Shown in pieces: positions 33,288 to 41,698 of a stretch of DNA of 43,019 bases. The DNA comes from Sphingomonas sp. (GTDB lineage: Bacteria > Pseudomonadota > Alphaproteobacteria > Sphingomonadales > Sphingomonadaceae). Numbering within the stretch: the first letter of the stretch is position 1; every line of letters starts with the position of its first letter. The translations under genes were made by a program, and so were the position numbers. The stretch spans positions 1 to 43,019 of the forward strand of contig JAFOMG010000014.1 in NCBI GenBank assembly GCA_017418975.1. The letters are read 5' to 3'. Under the pieces are notes generated by a model. The model saw nothing but the letters and a program-made list of their open reading frames with translations. It did no database searches and was not told the origin of the DNA.

Positions 33288-33557
33288 ATGAATGCTAAGG
33301 ATCTGGCCAAGTCGGTCGCGCAGAGCCAGGGCTTGACGGAGGCGGCGGCGAAGAAGGTGGTAGACGCCGTCGTCGAGGCCGTGGCCGAGGCGGCCGCCGC
33401 CGGCGACGAGATCAACCTGCCGGGCTTCGGCAAGTTCAAGGTGAAGGATATGCCCGAGCGCGGTGGACGCAACCCGGCCACCGGTGAGGCGATCACGATC
33501 GCCGCATCGAAGAAGCTGATGTTCACGCCGGCCAAGGCGCTCAAGGACCGGCTGTAG
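33288..33557 (+). CDS. HU family DNA-binding protein (copy 2)
   Basis: This 89-aa protein reads MNAKDLAKSVAQSQGLTEAA then LPGFGKFKVKDMPERGGRNP and ATGEAITIAASKKLMFTPAK, a complete HU fold. A purine-rich GGGGGAGGG lies close before ATG 33288. The frame stays open upstream, but that part is basic and unlike the family. Only 6 bp separate its stop from the GTG of the protease gene, so it heads a compact four-gene run. Such placement suggests a dedicated HU serving this operon rather than the general nucleoid copy. Confidence 0.92.
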   Translation: MNAKDLAKSVAQSQGLTEAAAKKVVDAVVEAVAEAAAAGDEINLPGFGKFKVKDMPERGGRNPATGEAITIAASKKLMFTPAKALKDRL

Positions 33558-33563
33558 CCGCAG

Positions 33564-34427
33564 GTGTCCGGCGGACGGCGCCGCGGGCAGGGTGGTTCCG
33601 GCGACCTGAAGGAGAAGCTCGCGCGCGTGCCTTGGGCCTCACGGGGCCGTGTGACGCCGATCTCCCGGCTGGCGCAGTCCATCGTGCCTGTCGGCAACAA
33701 GGAAGGCGTGCCGCAGGGCGATCTGTCGTTGCACATCCCGATTCAGGATCCCGCTCACGAGGACTGGGTGCTGGACATCCAGGGGACCGCCTTCCAGGCC
33801 GGCCGCGGCAAGCTCCTCACCTGCTGGCACGTCGTCGAGCAGCTCCGCTTTCGAGAGCGCGAGGCGTATATCTGGGCCAACAGCCGGCTGGGCGGGGTAG
33901 AGGCGCAGCGTCCGTACCCGTTCGCGGCGGCTCTCAAATACTATGACCCGCGCTTCGAGAATGGTGGCCCCGGCGTGGACGCCGGCGTGCTCATCTGCCC
34001 GGCCGTGAGCACCCCCGAATGTCCTTACGACGTGCCCCCTGTGACGTGGGGAGACTCGACAGGGGTAGGGGTGGGCGACCGCGTGCTGATCGGCGGCTTC
34101 CCGCTCGGGCGCGACCTGTTCTTCTCAAATCCGACGAACCGGGGCCTCGTGCAGCCCTCATTCTTCGACGGCATCATCAGTGCGGTAGTCCCGGCTCTGC
34201 AGCTCGGCGAGACCAGGCTGTTCCAGATCAGCTCGGTCGCGCTCGGCGGGATCAGCGGCGGTGTGGTCTGCGATCCTCGAACCGGCGCGGTGCTCGGCAT
34301 GGTGACGAGCGGCCTGACGATCGGCGAGGTTGACCTGCCGATCACCTATGCCCTCCCGAGCGAAGTCCTTCAGCCGTTCGTCGACGCGATCAGCTTCGAC
34401 GTCGGCGACGGCGAGCGCTGGCGATAG
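33564..34427 (+). CDS. trypsin-like serine protease
   Basis: This 287-aa protein has a chymotrypsin-fold catalytic triad in the right order: His89 in LLTCWHVVEQL, Asp139 in GVDAGVLIC, Ser231 in ALGGISGGVVCD. The GxSGG context and VLGMVTSGLT strand are typical of the family. There is no signal peptide and no PDZ domain, so it should act in the cytosol, which is uncommon for housekeeping trypsin-like proteases (DegP types are periplasmic with PDZ). The start is GTG 33564, 6 bp after the HU stop. Cytosolic trypsin-like proteases occur in bacterial conflict systems. The substrate is unknown. Confidence 0.85.
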   Translation: MSGGRRRGQGGSGDLKEKLARVPWASRGRVTPISRLAQSIVPVGNKEGVPQGDLSLHIPIQDPAHEDWVLDIQGTAFQAGRGKLLTCWHVVEQLRFREREAYIWANSRLGGVEAQRPYPFAAALKYYDPRFENGGPGVDAGVLICPAVSTPECPYDVPPVTWGDSTGVGVGDRVLIGGFPLGRDLFFSNPTNRGLVQPSFFDGIISAVVPALQLGETRLFQISSVALGGISGGVVCDPRTGAVLGMVTSGLTIGEVDLPITYALPSEVLQPFVDAISFDVGDGERWR

Positions 34428-34499
34428 TAGGCTGCCGATCTTCGATGTTCCGTCGGGCCGCACCTTGCATTTCCGTCCCCGGAGGCTCACATCACATCC

Positions 34500-34670
34500 A
34501 TGGCGACGCACCCTGACTCCGTCACGTCGAAGAACCGGAAACCGGCTGTTCTCGGTCGCAGCGCCGCGACCGGCCGCTTCGTCATGGCCCCGGTCGCGAC
34601 CAAGAAGGGCACCGTGTCGGACAAGCAGATCACCGCCGCGGTGAAAAGCGTGCTCGCCAAGAAGAAGTAG
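34500..34670 (+). CDS. small basic protein, 56 aa
   Basis: The frame reads MATHPDSVTSKNRKPAVLGR then SAATGRFVMAPVATKKGTVS and ends AAVKSVLAKKK. The GRSAATGRFVxAP block is seen in many small unannotated alphaproteobacterial proteins that are Lys-rich, so I take it as real. GGAGG lies 13 nt before the ATG, which is long. Its stop is followed after 1 nt by the TTG of the next gene. It could bind DNA or act as an antitoxin-like partner, but nothing proves this. Confidence 0.6.
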   Translation: MATHPDSVTSKNRKPAVLGRSAATGRFVMAPVATKKGTVSDKQITAAVKSVLAKKK

Positions 34671-34671
34671 A

Positions 34672-35307
34672 TTGGCGGCGCCTGCGACGTCGGCCGACGA
34701 CGTCTTCATCAACTGCCCCTTCGACGACGCGTTCGCGCCCACGTTCCGCGCGCTCATTTTCGCGATCATCGTCTGCGGCTTCCGGCCGCGCTCCGCGCGC
34801 GAGCTGGACGATGGCGGGCAGACCCGGATCGACAAGATCCTGAGCCTCATCGAGGAATGCCGCTACGGCGTGCACGATCTATCGCGCACCGAGCTCGACG
34901 CCGTCCACAACCTGCCGCGCTTCAACATGCCGCTCGAGTTGGGCCTGTTCCTGGGCGCGAAGCGCTACGGCGGCAAGCACCAGAAAGCCAAGCGCGTGCT
35001 GATCCTCGACGTGGAGCAGTACCGCTATCAGCGGTTCATCTCCGATCTCGCCGGCATGGACATTCACGAGCACGGCGGCGCTCCGATGCGAGCGCTGCAG
35101 GAAACGCGCGACTGGCTCGCCAACGTGTCGCGCCGCGAGCTGCCGAGCGCCGACCGGGTGCGGCGCGTATACGAGGCGTTCAGAGCCGATTTGCCGGACC
35201 TTGCGGCGGCGCTCGAGTTCGATCCCGACCGCATCCCATATGTCGACTTCGAGCGGCTTTTGGCGAGGTGGCTGTTGGAAGCGCCGGCCGCGGTCGGCGG
35301 CGCATAG
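34672..35307 (+). CDS. nucleoside 2-deoxyribosyltransferase/TIR-like protein
   Basis: This 211-aa protein reads DDVFINCPFDDAFAPTFRAL then IFAIIVCGFRPRSARELDDG, RIDKILSLIEECRYGVHDLS and LPRFNMPLELGLFLGAKRYG. The FINCPFD start, the RYGIHD-S segment and a conserved Glu in MPLELG match a family related to nucleoside deoxyribosyltransferases and TIR-like NAD-cleaving domains, often found near defence genes. A later block (YRYQRFISDLAGMDIHEHGG) is also conserved in the family. The start is TTG 34672, 1 nt after the small gene; the start could lie slightly further in. Activity on nucleotides or NAD is inference. Confidence 0.7.
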   Translation: MAAPATSADDVFINCPFDDAFAPTFRALIFAIIVCGFRPRSARELDDGGQTRIDKILSLIEECRYGVHDLSRTELDAVHNLPRFNMPLELGLFLGAKRYGGKHQKAKRVLILDVEQYRYQRFISDLAGMDIHEHGGAPMRALQETRDWLANVSRRELPSADRVRRVYEAFRADLPDLAAALEFDPDRIPYVDFERLLARWLLEAPAAVGGA

Positions 35308-35314
35308 GATCATC

Positions 35315-35330
35315 TAGCTCGTTACGCTAT
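35315..35330. repeat. left copy of 16-bp flanking direct repeat
   Basis: TAGCTCGTTACGCTAT here and at 41699-41714 flank the composite element on both sides. The element ends abut the repeats directly. It is best read as a 15-16 bp target-site duplication. Confidence 0.85.
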
Positions 35331-35500
35331 GTTGCCGCCAGTTAGAAAAGACACATTCCCCGCCAAATAGAAATGACACCGCCTCGTGGCAGCGGGGGCA
35401 GCGTGTAGCCCCCCAAGCAGCGCAGCGCTGCCCCCGCTGGGGCGTCGTCATCGCGGCTCTTGCGCCCTCGGACCCGCTGCGCCAGCAGCGGGCTCGGTCA
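35331..35500. repeat. left end of the ISNCY-type element
   Basis: This end contains GTTAGAAAAGACACA and AAATAGAAATGACACC boxes and a perfect 14-bp stem (CAGCGGGGGCAGCG at 35390-35403 with 35426-35439). A second stem CCCGCTG/CAGCGGG follows before GGCTCGGTCA. It matches the solitary end at 986-1158. Confidence 0.8.
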
Positions 35501-35532
35501 GCCTATCTGGCCACTAACGTGCCGGGTAAGCT

Positions 35533-35913
35533 TTACCCCACTTGTGCCGCTTCGATCTGACGCAACAGCCGATGCGGATCGAATGGCTTTGGCAAGAATG
35601 TCGTGCGTTCCGGCAGTTCGTCATCTCGGATCGGCACATTGCCGGAGACGACGAACAACACGGTGGGGGGGAAGCGCTCCCGTACGTAGTGCGCTAGCTT
35701 CACCCCATCCATGGATCCTGGCATCTGCACGTCGGTCAGGACAACCCGAACTTCCTTGTGGAGGTCGAGAATGGCGATGGCCGCGTCGGCGTTCTCCGCG
35801 TCGAAAACCCGCCAGCCTGCATCTGAGAAGAAGTCTACGAGGTCGAATCGTACCAAGGCTTCATCTTCGACGATCAGGATCGTCTTGCTGCCGATCGGCG
35901 TACTTTGGCCCAC
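35533..35913 (-). CDS. single-domain response regulator
   Basis: This 126-aa protein consists of a receiver domain only: acidic pocket VEDE near residues 15-18, phospho-acceptor Asp61 in VVLTDVQMPGSMDG, and Lys109 in FLPKPFD. It has no output domain, as is usual for receivers that pair with HWE kinases. It starts 3 bp after the kinase stop and is therefore transcribed with it. It lies inside the ISNCY-type element, so it is mobile cargo. A role in relaying phosphate from the kinase is expected, but the kinase gene is frameshifted. Confidence 0.92.
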   Translation of the reverse strand: MGQSTPIGSKTILIVEDEALVRFDLVDFFSDAGWRVFDAENADAAIAILDLHKEVRVVLTDVQMPGSMDGVKLAHYVRERFPPTVLFVVSGNVPIRDDELPERTTFLPKPFDPHRLLRQIEAAQVG

Positions 35914-35916
35914 GTT

Positions 35917-37685
35917 TCAGTTCCCGGTCGTGATCGCGGCGTCCTTCAACCGCGCTTCGAGTTCAAACACCAACCCATCCGGCCGGTAGTCGGTTGCAGC
36001 TTTACCGCTGAAATAGGAGCGCAGCGAGCGCTCGATCAGCACCGAACCGAAGCCCTTGCGCTCCGGCGGTGTGACGGGCGGACCGCCCTGCTCGCGCCAA
36101 GACACTGCCAGCACCCCATCGTCGCCATCCCCGTCCACCGACCATGCCAGCGTCACCGTGCCAATGTCGTTCGATAGCGCGCCATACTTGGCGGCGTTGG
36201 TCGCGAGTTCATGGAGGGCGAGCGCGAAGGCAACCGTCAGCTCAGGTCTCAACGTCACGGCCGGGCCGGACAGCAGAATGCGTTCGCCGATGCGACCATG
36301 CGGAGACAGCGCGCGTGTCGCCAGTTCGCGCAGATCGGCCGAGCGCCACGAGGTGCCGGTCAGCACGTCGGTCGCCGCGCCCAGCGCCACCAGACGGGCG
36401 GACAGGTTACGGCTCGCCGCTTCCGCCTCGGGTACGCCGCGCAGCGTCTGCGCCGCGACCGACTGGACGACAGCCAGCACGTTCTTGAGGCGGTGCGCCA
36501 GCTCGCCGTTCATCAGCCGCATGTCGTCCTCGGCGCGCCGGCGTTCGCGGAAGTCGCGGGTGACGGTGCCGTACCCGATCAGCGCGCCGGTCGCGTCGGT
36601 GACCGGAAAGACGGAGTAGAGGACCGGGATCAGCTCGCCGGTGCGGAAATGCCGGAAGTCGAGTTCGCCGACCCATTGCCCGTCGCGGTCCACGGCCGGC
36701 AGCACCTCACGCGCGACCGTCTCGACCTGCTCGGGTGGGAAGAAGTCGGCGATGGTAAGCCTGGTAATGTCGGCACCCTCCAAGCCGACGAGCCGCTTGG
36801 CGGCATCGTTCATGTAGAACACGCTGCCATCGGTGCGGGCCATGCCGACAAAAAATCGGCGCTGTTCTCGGCCAGACGCACGAACCTCTCGCGCTCCTCC
36901 TCGCTGGCGCGCAGCTCGGTGATGTCGCGCGACACGGACAGGATGCGGTCAGGACGCCCTTCCGGCCCGGCGATCGGGCTGACCGCGACATGCCACCATT
37001 TGGGCGTGCCCCGGTAAGTGTCGGCCTTGCCGATAAAGCTGCGGGCCTCGCCCTTCCGCGCTGCTTCGACCGCCGCCTTTGCCTCTGCGTTGCCGGCATC
37101 CTGCCAGAAGTCGGGCCACGGACAACCGGCCACGGCGTTGAAGTCGCTGATTTCCATGACGCGCTTTCCGCCCTCGCTCATGAAGGTCAGCTTGCCGTCG
37201 AGATCGAGCACCTTGATGCAGTCGGTTGAGCTGCCCAGCACGCCGGACAGGAATGCCTCACGTTCGGCCGTGACGACCAGCGCTCGTTCGCGTTCCTCAC
37301 GGAGCCGATCGGCATCGAGCAAAGCGGTGCGCAACGCCTCCACCAGCGTCACCAGTCCCAGCGTCGTCAGAACGAAGATGACCGATGCGCCCCAATGAAC
37401 GGGGGTGAGCAGCAGCGGTTCGTCAGCCCTCATCACCACCAGGCCCGCGCCGATCGCCGACAGGATCGTCGCCAGGATGCCGGGACCGCGGCCAAGGAAC
37501 AGCGTCAGCAGGACGACTGCCGGCGTGTAGAGGAACCAGGGCGCGGACGATCCGAGCATCGCCGCTTGCACAAGGGCCACCACCGACACGGCAAGAACAG
37601 CCGCCCCGTAGCGGATCGGCTTCGGGCGCGGTCTGGCGACGGTTATGTCGCGCAAGCGATTCAACAAGGCGGTTGAAGCGGTCAT
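35917..37685 (-). pseudogene. HWE-family sensor histidine kinase with a frameshift
   Basis: The N-terminal part (from ATG 37685, MTASTALLNRL) has a DUF4118-like membrane region (FLYTPAVVLLTLFLGRGPGI) and a PAS domain (STDCIKVLDLDGKLTFMSEG). After RLAENSADF a run of six A (36850-36855) throws it out of frame. One more base would give ADFFVGMARTDGSVFYMNDA, the second PAS domain. The C-terminal part then has the HWE kinase core: His in NGELAHRLKNVLAVVQSVAA, N-box LHELATNAAKYGALS, and WREQGG, the W-x-E of the family. It is either a real recent loss or a homopolymer sequencing error. Otherwise the gene is complete and coupled to the receiver. Confidence 0.85.
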
Positions 37686-37792
37686 GGTTTCCCCGGCGTG
37701 GGGGAAGGCCCCTGCAATCGAATATCTAGCGCAAATCAGGAGCGAGGAACAGCGTGGCAACACCATAGTGCTAATAGTGCATTAGGTGAGCG

Positions 37793-38188
37793 CTAACGGA
37801 CGTACTCGCCAAGGCCGCGTGCCACGAGTTCCTCGTTGGAGAGGCGAGGGCCCCGCTTCAGCTTCGGCGTACACAGCCGACGCCGGTCGACTTCGCCTAC
37901 AGGGGCGGGGCGGGTGAATACACCGACTGAACCCGAGCTCCGCGCCGGCTCGCTGTTGTTGCGCTTGGCATGATGCGGTGTGGCTGCCTGGATGGCCTGA
38001 GCCATAGCGAGGGCGGCACCCAAGTGCTTGTTATCGACAATGGCGGCTTGGTTCACGCGCCGCATCTTGTCGAACACTCGGTAGGGCAGCACGCGCTCGC
38101 CGTGGCGGATCTCGATGCGGCCGTCCGGGTACTCGCACACATGCACGCGCTTGCGCGCCAGCGAGCGGGCGAGGGGCGTCGGCTCAAG
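37793..38188 (-). pseudogene. 3' part of split ISNCY-type transposase
   Basis: After the IS66 insertion site the frame reads LEPTPLARSLARKRVHVCEY then LPYRVFDKMRRVNQAAIVDN and ends GLGEYVR. This is the C-terminal domain of ISNCY-type transposases (RVFDK.R.VNQAAIVDNK). Removing IS66 and one copy of its 8-bp duplication joins it in frame to the 5' part at 40566-41587 and gives an intact 469-aa protein. Confidence 0.88.
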
Positions 38189-38273
38189 GTAAGCGTCCGG
38201 TCTTCTCCACCTTGCTGACGAGGTGATGCGCAAGGCACAGGTTCGGCACTGTGGCAGACACCGGTGCGGCATC

Positions 38274-38651
38274 ATGGCGACGCGAATTATCGAGATGGTT
38301 GGGCCTGAACCGCGCCGGCGGTTCAGCGAAGATGACAAGGCGCGGATCGTGTCGGAGGCGATGATGCCGGGTGCCAGCGTGTTGGAGGTGGCGCGGCGAC
38401 ACCGGGTGTGCACGTCGCTGGTGTATCGCTGGCGACGCACGCTGCTGCGCGATGGGGTGGCGAGCGAAGCATTGCCGTTGCCGGGGCCGGCATTCATTCC
38501 GGTCGAGGTGGCGGGCGCGCCCATGGTGCCGCATTCGGAGCCGCTCGGACCGGGTGTGGTGGAAGTGGTCGGCCCGGCCGGGCAACGCATCCGCCTGGCA
38601 CCTCCCATCGACGCGCGGGTGCTCAAGACCGTGCTGGCGGGGTTTGCTTGA
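38274..38651 (+). CDS. tnpA: IS66-family accessory protein TnpA
   Basis: This 125-aa protein is the first accessory protein of IS66. It has a helix-turn-helix (EDDKARIVSEAMMPGASVLE then VARRHRVCTSLVYRWRRTLL). ATG 38274 (MATRIIEMVGPEPRRRF) is chosen over the in-frame ATG at 38223. Its TGA overlaps the TTG start of tnpB, which couples translation. Confidence 0.92.
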   Translation: MATRIIEMVGPEPRRRFSEDDKARIVSEAMMPGASVLEVARRHRVCTSLVYRWRRTLLRDGVASEALPLPGPAFIPVEVAGAPMVPHSEPLGPGVVEVVGPAGQRIRLAPPIDARVLKTVLAGFA

Positions 38652-38995
38652 TCGGGCCGCCGGGCGGTGTCCGGGTGTATCTGGCGGCCGGGGTCACGGA
38701 CATGCGCAAGGGCTTCGACGGGCTGGCCGCGCTGGTACAGCAGCGGCTGCGCCAGGATCCGTTTGGCGGTGCGGTGTACGCCTTCCGGGGCAAGCGTGGC
38801 GATCTGGTCAAGCTGCTGTGGTGGGATGGTCAGGGTCTCGTGCTCCATGCCAAGCGTCTGGAGCGGGGCCGGTTCACCTGGCCGGCGACCGCGGACGGCG
38901 TCGCGGTGCTGACCCCGGCGCAGTTGTCGATGCTGCTCGAAGGGGTGGACTGGCGGCATCCGATCCGGTCCTCGCAGCCGACCTTGGCCTGGTAA
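38648..38995 (+). CDS. tnpB: IS66-family accessory protein TnpB
   Basis: This 115-aa protein is the second accessory protein of IS66. It contains GVTDMRKGFDGLAALVQQRL, then AFRGKRGDLVKLLWWDGQGL and LHAKRLERGRFTWP, all family hallmarks. The start is TTG 38648, overlapping the tnpA stop. The product is needed together with TnpA and TnpC for full transposition in studied IS66 elements. Confidence 0.93.
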   Translation: MIGPPGGVRVYLAAGVTDMRKGFDGLAALVQQRLRQDPFGGAVYAFRGKRGDLVKLLWWDGQGLVLHAKRLERGRFTWPATADGVAVLTPAQLSMLLEGVDWRHPIRSSQPTLAW

Positions 38996-39055
38996 AAAGT
39001 ACGATTTCCTGCGGCTTTCGCGTGTGTCGGCACGGGGGTTCTGGTATAAGCGGGC

Positions 39056-40540
39056 GTGTCGCCCGATGCCGCCTCGCTGCCCGACGATATCGCCCTTCTG
39101 AAGGCCATGCTCATTGCTGCCGGCGCCGAGCTGGAGCAGTTGCGGATGCAGGTCGCGCGGCTGCGGCGCATGGCCTTCGGCCGTTCGTCGGAGAAGCTGA
39201 CGCACCAGGCTGACCAGCTGGAACTCGGGCTGGAAGAGCGCGAGGCGGAAGCCGCCACTGCGGCGATGCCGGTGGTCACCCGGACACGGGAGACCGCCAG
39301 GCCGTATCGACAGCCGCTGCCCGACCATCTGCCCCGCACCGAGGTCGTGCATGAGGCACTGTGCGTCTGCCCCGACTGCGGTGGTGCCATGCGGCGCATG
39401 GGCGAGGACGTTACGGAACAGCTCGACTATGTGCCCGCCTCGTTCCGGGTCGTGCGCCACGTCCGGCCGCGGCTCAGCTGCCGGTCATGCGAGCGCATAG
39501 TGCAGGCGCCGTTGCCGTCCATGCCCATCGAGCGCGGTCGACCCGGTGCGGGGCTGCTCGCCCATGTGCTGGTGTCCAAATACGCCGACCATCTGCCGCT
39601 CTACCGCCAGTCAGGCATCTATGCTCGCCAGGGCGTCGACCTTGCCCGCTCCACCCTGGCCGACTGGGTCGGGCGCTCGGCCGCGCTCCTCGACCCCTTG
39701 GTCGACGCGCTCGAGCGCCACGTCATGGGCGGCGCGACCCTCCATGCCGACGACACGCCGGTGCCGGTACTGGCCCCTGGCGCCGGTCGCACCAGGACGG
39801 GCAGGCTGTGGACCTATGTACGCGACGAGCGCGGGGCTGGCGGCGAGGCTCCGCCCGCCGTGCTGTTCCACTACGCGCCCGACCGCAAGGGCGAACGACC
39901 CGCCGGACATCTTGCCCGGTTCCGGGGCGATCTGCACGCCGATGGCTATGCCGGGTTCGACCGCCTCTATGGCGACCGCATCGCAGAGGTGGCCTGCTGG
40001 GCGCATGTCAGGCGCAAGTTCTTCGACGTCCATGCCGCAACCGGCTCCGCCACGGCCCGCGAGGCACTAGACCATATCGCCGGCCTCTATGCCGTCGAAC
40101 GGGATGTGCGTGGCCGGCTCCCTGACGAGCGACGGCACGCGCGCCAGGCCAGGGCCGGACCGCTGCTCGATGCCTTCCGCCAGTGGCTCGACGCGACCGG
40201 ACCGAAGCTGTCCCGGCGCTCCGACCTTGCGGTCGCCATCCGCTATGCGCTCGCCCGCTGGCAGGCGCTGACCCGCTATGCCGACGATGGTCGCCTGGAG
40301 ATCGACAACAATGCCGCCGAGCGCTCGCTGCGCGGTATCGCCGTCGGGCGCAAGAACTGGCTATTCGCGGGCTCCGACCAGGGCGGGCACCGCGCCGCCA
40401 GCATCTACAGCCTAGTGGAAACCGCCAGGCTCAACGGCGTCGACCCCGAGGCCTGGCTGGCCGACACCATCAGACGCATCGCAGACCATCCGGCCCGCCG
40501 GGTCGCTGAACTGCTGCCGTGGAACTACCGGCCCGTTTGA
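39056..40540 (+). CDS. tnpC: IS66-family transposase TnpC
   Basis: This 494-aa DDE transposase has an N-terminal coiled segment (LKAMLIAAGAELEQLRMQVA) with FGRSSEKL, a zinc-finger-like CPDCGG...CRSC region, the catalytic Asp in LHADDTPVPVLAPG, HADGYAGFDRLYG, and the last acidic motif EIDNNAAERSLRGIAVGRKN. A C-terminal LVETARLNGVDPEAWLADTI closes it. The start is GTG 39056. It is intact, so the element may be active. Confidence 0.96.
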   Translation: MSPDAASLPDDIALLKAMLIAAGAELEQLRMQVARLRRMAFGRSSEKLTHQADQLELGLEEREAEAATAAMPVVTRTRETARPYRQPLPDHLPRTEVVHEALCVCPDCGGAMRRMGEDVTEQLDYVPASFRVVRHVRPRLSCRSCERIVQAPLPSMPIERGRPGAGLLAHVLVSKYADHLPLYRQSGIYARQGVDLARSTLADWVGRSAALLDPLVDALERHVMGGATLHADDTPVPVLAPGAGRTRTGRLWTYVRDERGAGGEAPPAVLFHYAPDRKGERPAGHLARFRGDLHADGYAGFDRLYGDRIAEVACWAHVRRKFFDVHAATGSATAREALDHIAGLYAVERDVRGRLPDERRHARQARAGPLLDAFRQWLDATGPKLSRRSDLAVAIRYALARWQALTRYADDGRLEIDNNAAERSLRGIAVGRKNWLFAGSDQGGHRAASIYSLVETARLNGVDPEAWLADTIRRIADHPARRVAELLPWNYRPV

Positions 40541-40565
40541 GGTGACGCCGTCACCGGACGCTTAC

Positions 40566-41587
40566 GGCTCAAGAATGAACATCGCCTTATTAAAGTGCAG
40601 CGCCAAGGAAGCGGTGACGGTCCGTTCCTCGCGCCACACCATCTCCGCCTCGACATTCTCATGCGCGGCCAGCGGGCGGTGGACATCGCGCGGGTCCGCT
40701 GGCGCACAGGCGAAGCGGGCATTGTGCCGGGCGATATAGGAGGGGAGGAAGGCGTTGGCTTCGTCGATGGACGAGATACCCGCAAGCCTCATCGCCTTGA
40801 CCAGCCGGTCCTGCAGCGTGCCGTTGGCACGCTCCACCCGACCCTTGGCCTGCGGCGAGTTGGCGCAGATGATCTCGACATCGAGCCTGTCGAGCGCTCG
40901 GCCGAGATGCGTCATGCCGTCGCTGTCGGCGGTCGCGTTGTTGTTCCTGAAGACGCTGTGCTTGTCCGAATAGAAGGCCACCGGCTTGCCGTGCCGCTCG
41001 AGGTAGCTGCGGGTCGCGCGCATGTAGGAGAAGGCGCTCTCGCTCTCGGCCATCTCCAGGTGCATGAGCTCGCTGGTGGCATCGTCGATATAGACCAGCA
41101 ACGTGCAACGCGGACCGCGGCTCTCGAACCAGTCATGATCCGACCCGTCGACCTGCACCAGCTCACCGCGGCACTCGCGCCGGTAGCGCGATTGGTGAAG
41201 CCGGGCGCGCTTCGCGACCTTGGCCTTCCACACGCCGGCCGCCATCAGCATCTGCCGCAGCGTCTCGCGCGATAGCGTGATGCCGTGCTGCTCGGCCAGG
41301 TACTCACATGCCAGCGTCGGACCGAAGTCAGCATAGCGCTCACGCACGATACCAACGACATGGTCGCGGAAAGCGTCGCTGAACCGCCTGTTGCTCGGCC
41401 GCCCGCGCTTGCGGGACACGAGGCCGGCAGCGCCATCTCGTCGGAGGCGCTTGAGCAGGCGGTACAGCTGACTGCGCTGCAGGCCCAGCAGCGCCATGGC
41501 ATCGACCGGCCGGATCTCACCGCGGTCGAGCCGCTTCAGCGTATCGAACCGGCTCACTTCGGCAGCACTCATCGTCAGCACCGTCAT
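40566..41587 (-). pseudogene. 5' part of split ISNCY-type transposase
   Basis: It starts MTVLTMSAAEVSRFDTLKRL with a helix-turn-helix (VDAMALLGLQRSQLYRLLKR). The integrase-like core has Asp in QVDGSDHDWFE, Asp in CTLLVYIDDATSELMH, and Glu in NSPQAKGRVERANGTLQ, a DDE set. The frame stops three nucleotides inside the IS66 element after MFILEP. It was the driver of the 35.3-41.7 kb unit and is now inactive unless supplied in trans. Confidence 0.9.
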
Positions 41588-41639
41588 CGCTCACACATCC
41601 TCGATGTCCGAGGATGGTTATGGCACCGGAGGCCCGCTG

Positions 41640-41698
41640 CAGAACGGCTGTGCCTTTTCTAAATAGCGGGAGTGTGCCATTTGTACGTTGCGTCTACA
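41640..41698 (-). repeat. right end of the ISNCY-type element
   Basis: Read inward from 41698 it begins TGTAGACGCAACGTACAAAT and holds AAATGGCACA and AAAAGGCACA boxes 24 bp apart. It mirrors the left end at 35330 and abuts the 16-bp direct repeat. Confidence 0.75.

Larger units (their letters stand above)
38189..40565. mobile_element. complete IS66-family insertion sequence
   Basis: The 2377-bp element has ends that both begin GTAAGCGTCCGGT in inverted orientation. GGCTCAAG at 38181-38188 is repeated at 40566-40573, an exact 8-bp target duplication as usual for IS66. It carries tnpA, tnpB and tnpC in order, all intact and on the plus strand. It interrupts the ISNCY-type transposase gene, so it arrived later. 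Confidence 0.97.
35331..41698. mobile_element. ISNCY/IS1202-like element carrying a two-component pair, split by IS66
   Basis: The two ends are related inverted repeats: TGTTGCCGCCAGTTAG... from 35330 and TGTAGACGCAACGTAC... from 41698 inward. Each carries two AAA(A/T)G(A/G)CAC boxes about 24 bp apart. A perfect 16-bp direct repeat flanks the unit. Inside are the left-end repeat, a response regulator, an HWE kinase, and a transposase gene that ends at 37793 and starts at 41587. The transposase is interrupted by a full IS66-family element (38189-40565). Without IS66 the unit would be about 4.0 kb, roughly 2 kb more than an ordinary element of this type, so the regulators are passengers. Confidence 0.75.

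Noticed and set aside
37793..39460. Long minus-strand frame running from the transposase 3' part through IS66
   Set aside because: Only 37793-38188 is real transposase sequence. The remainder is antisense of the IS66 genes.
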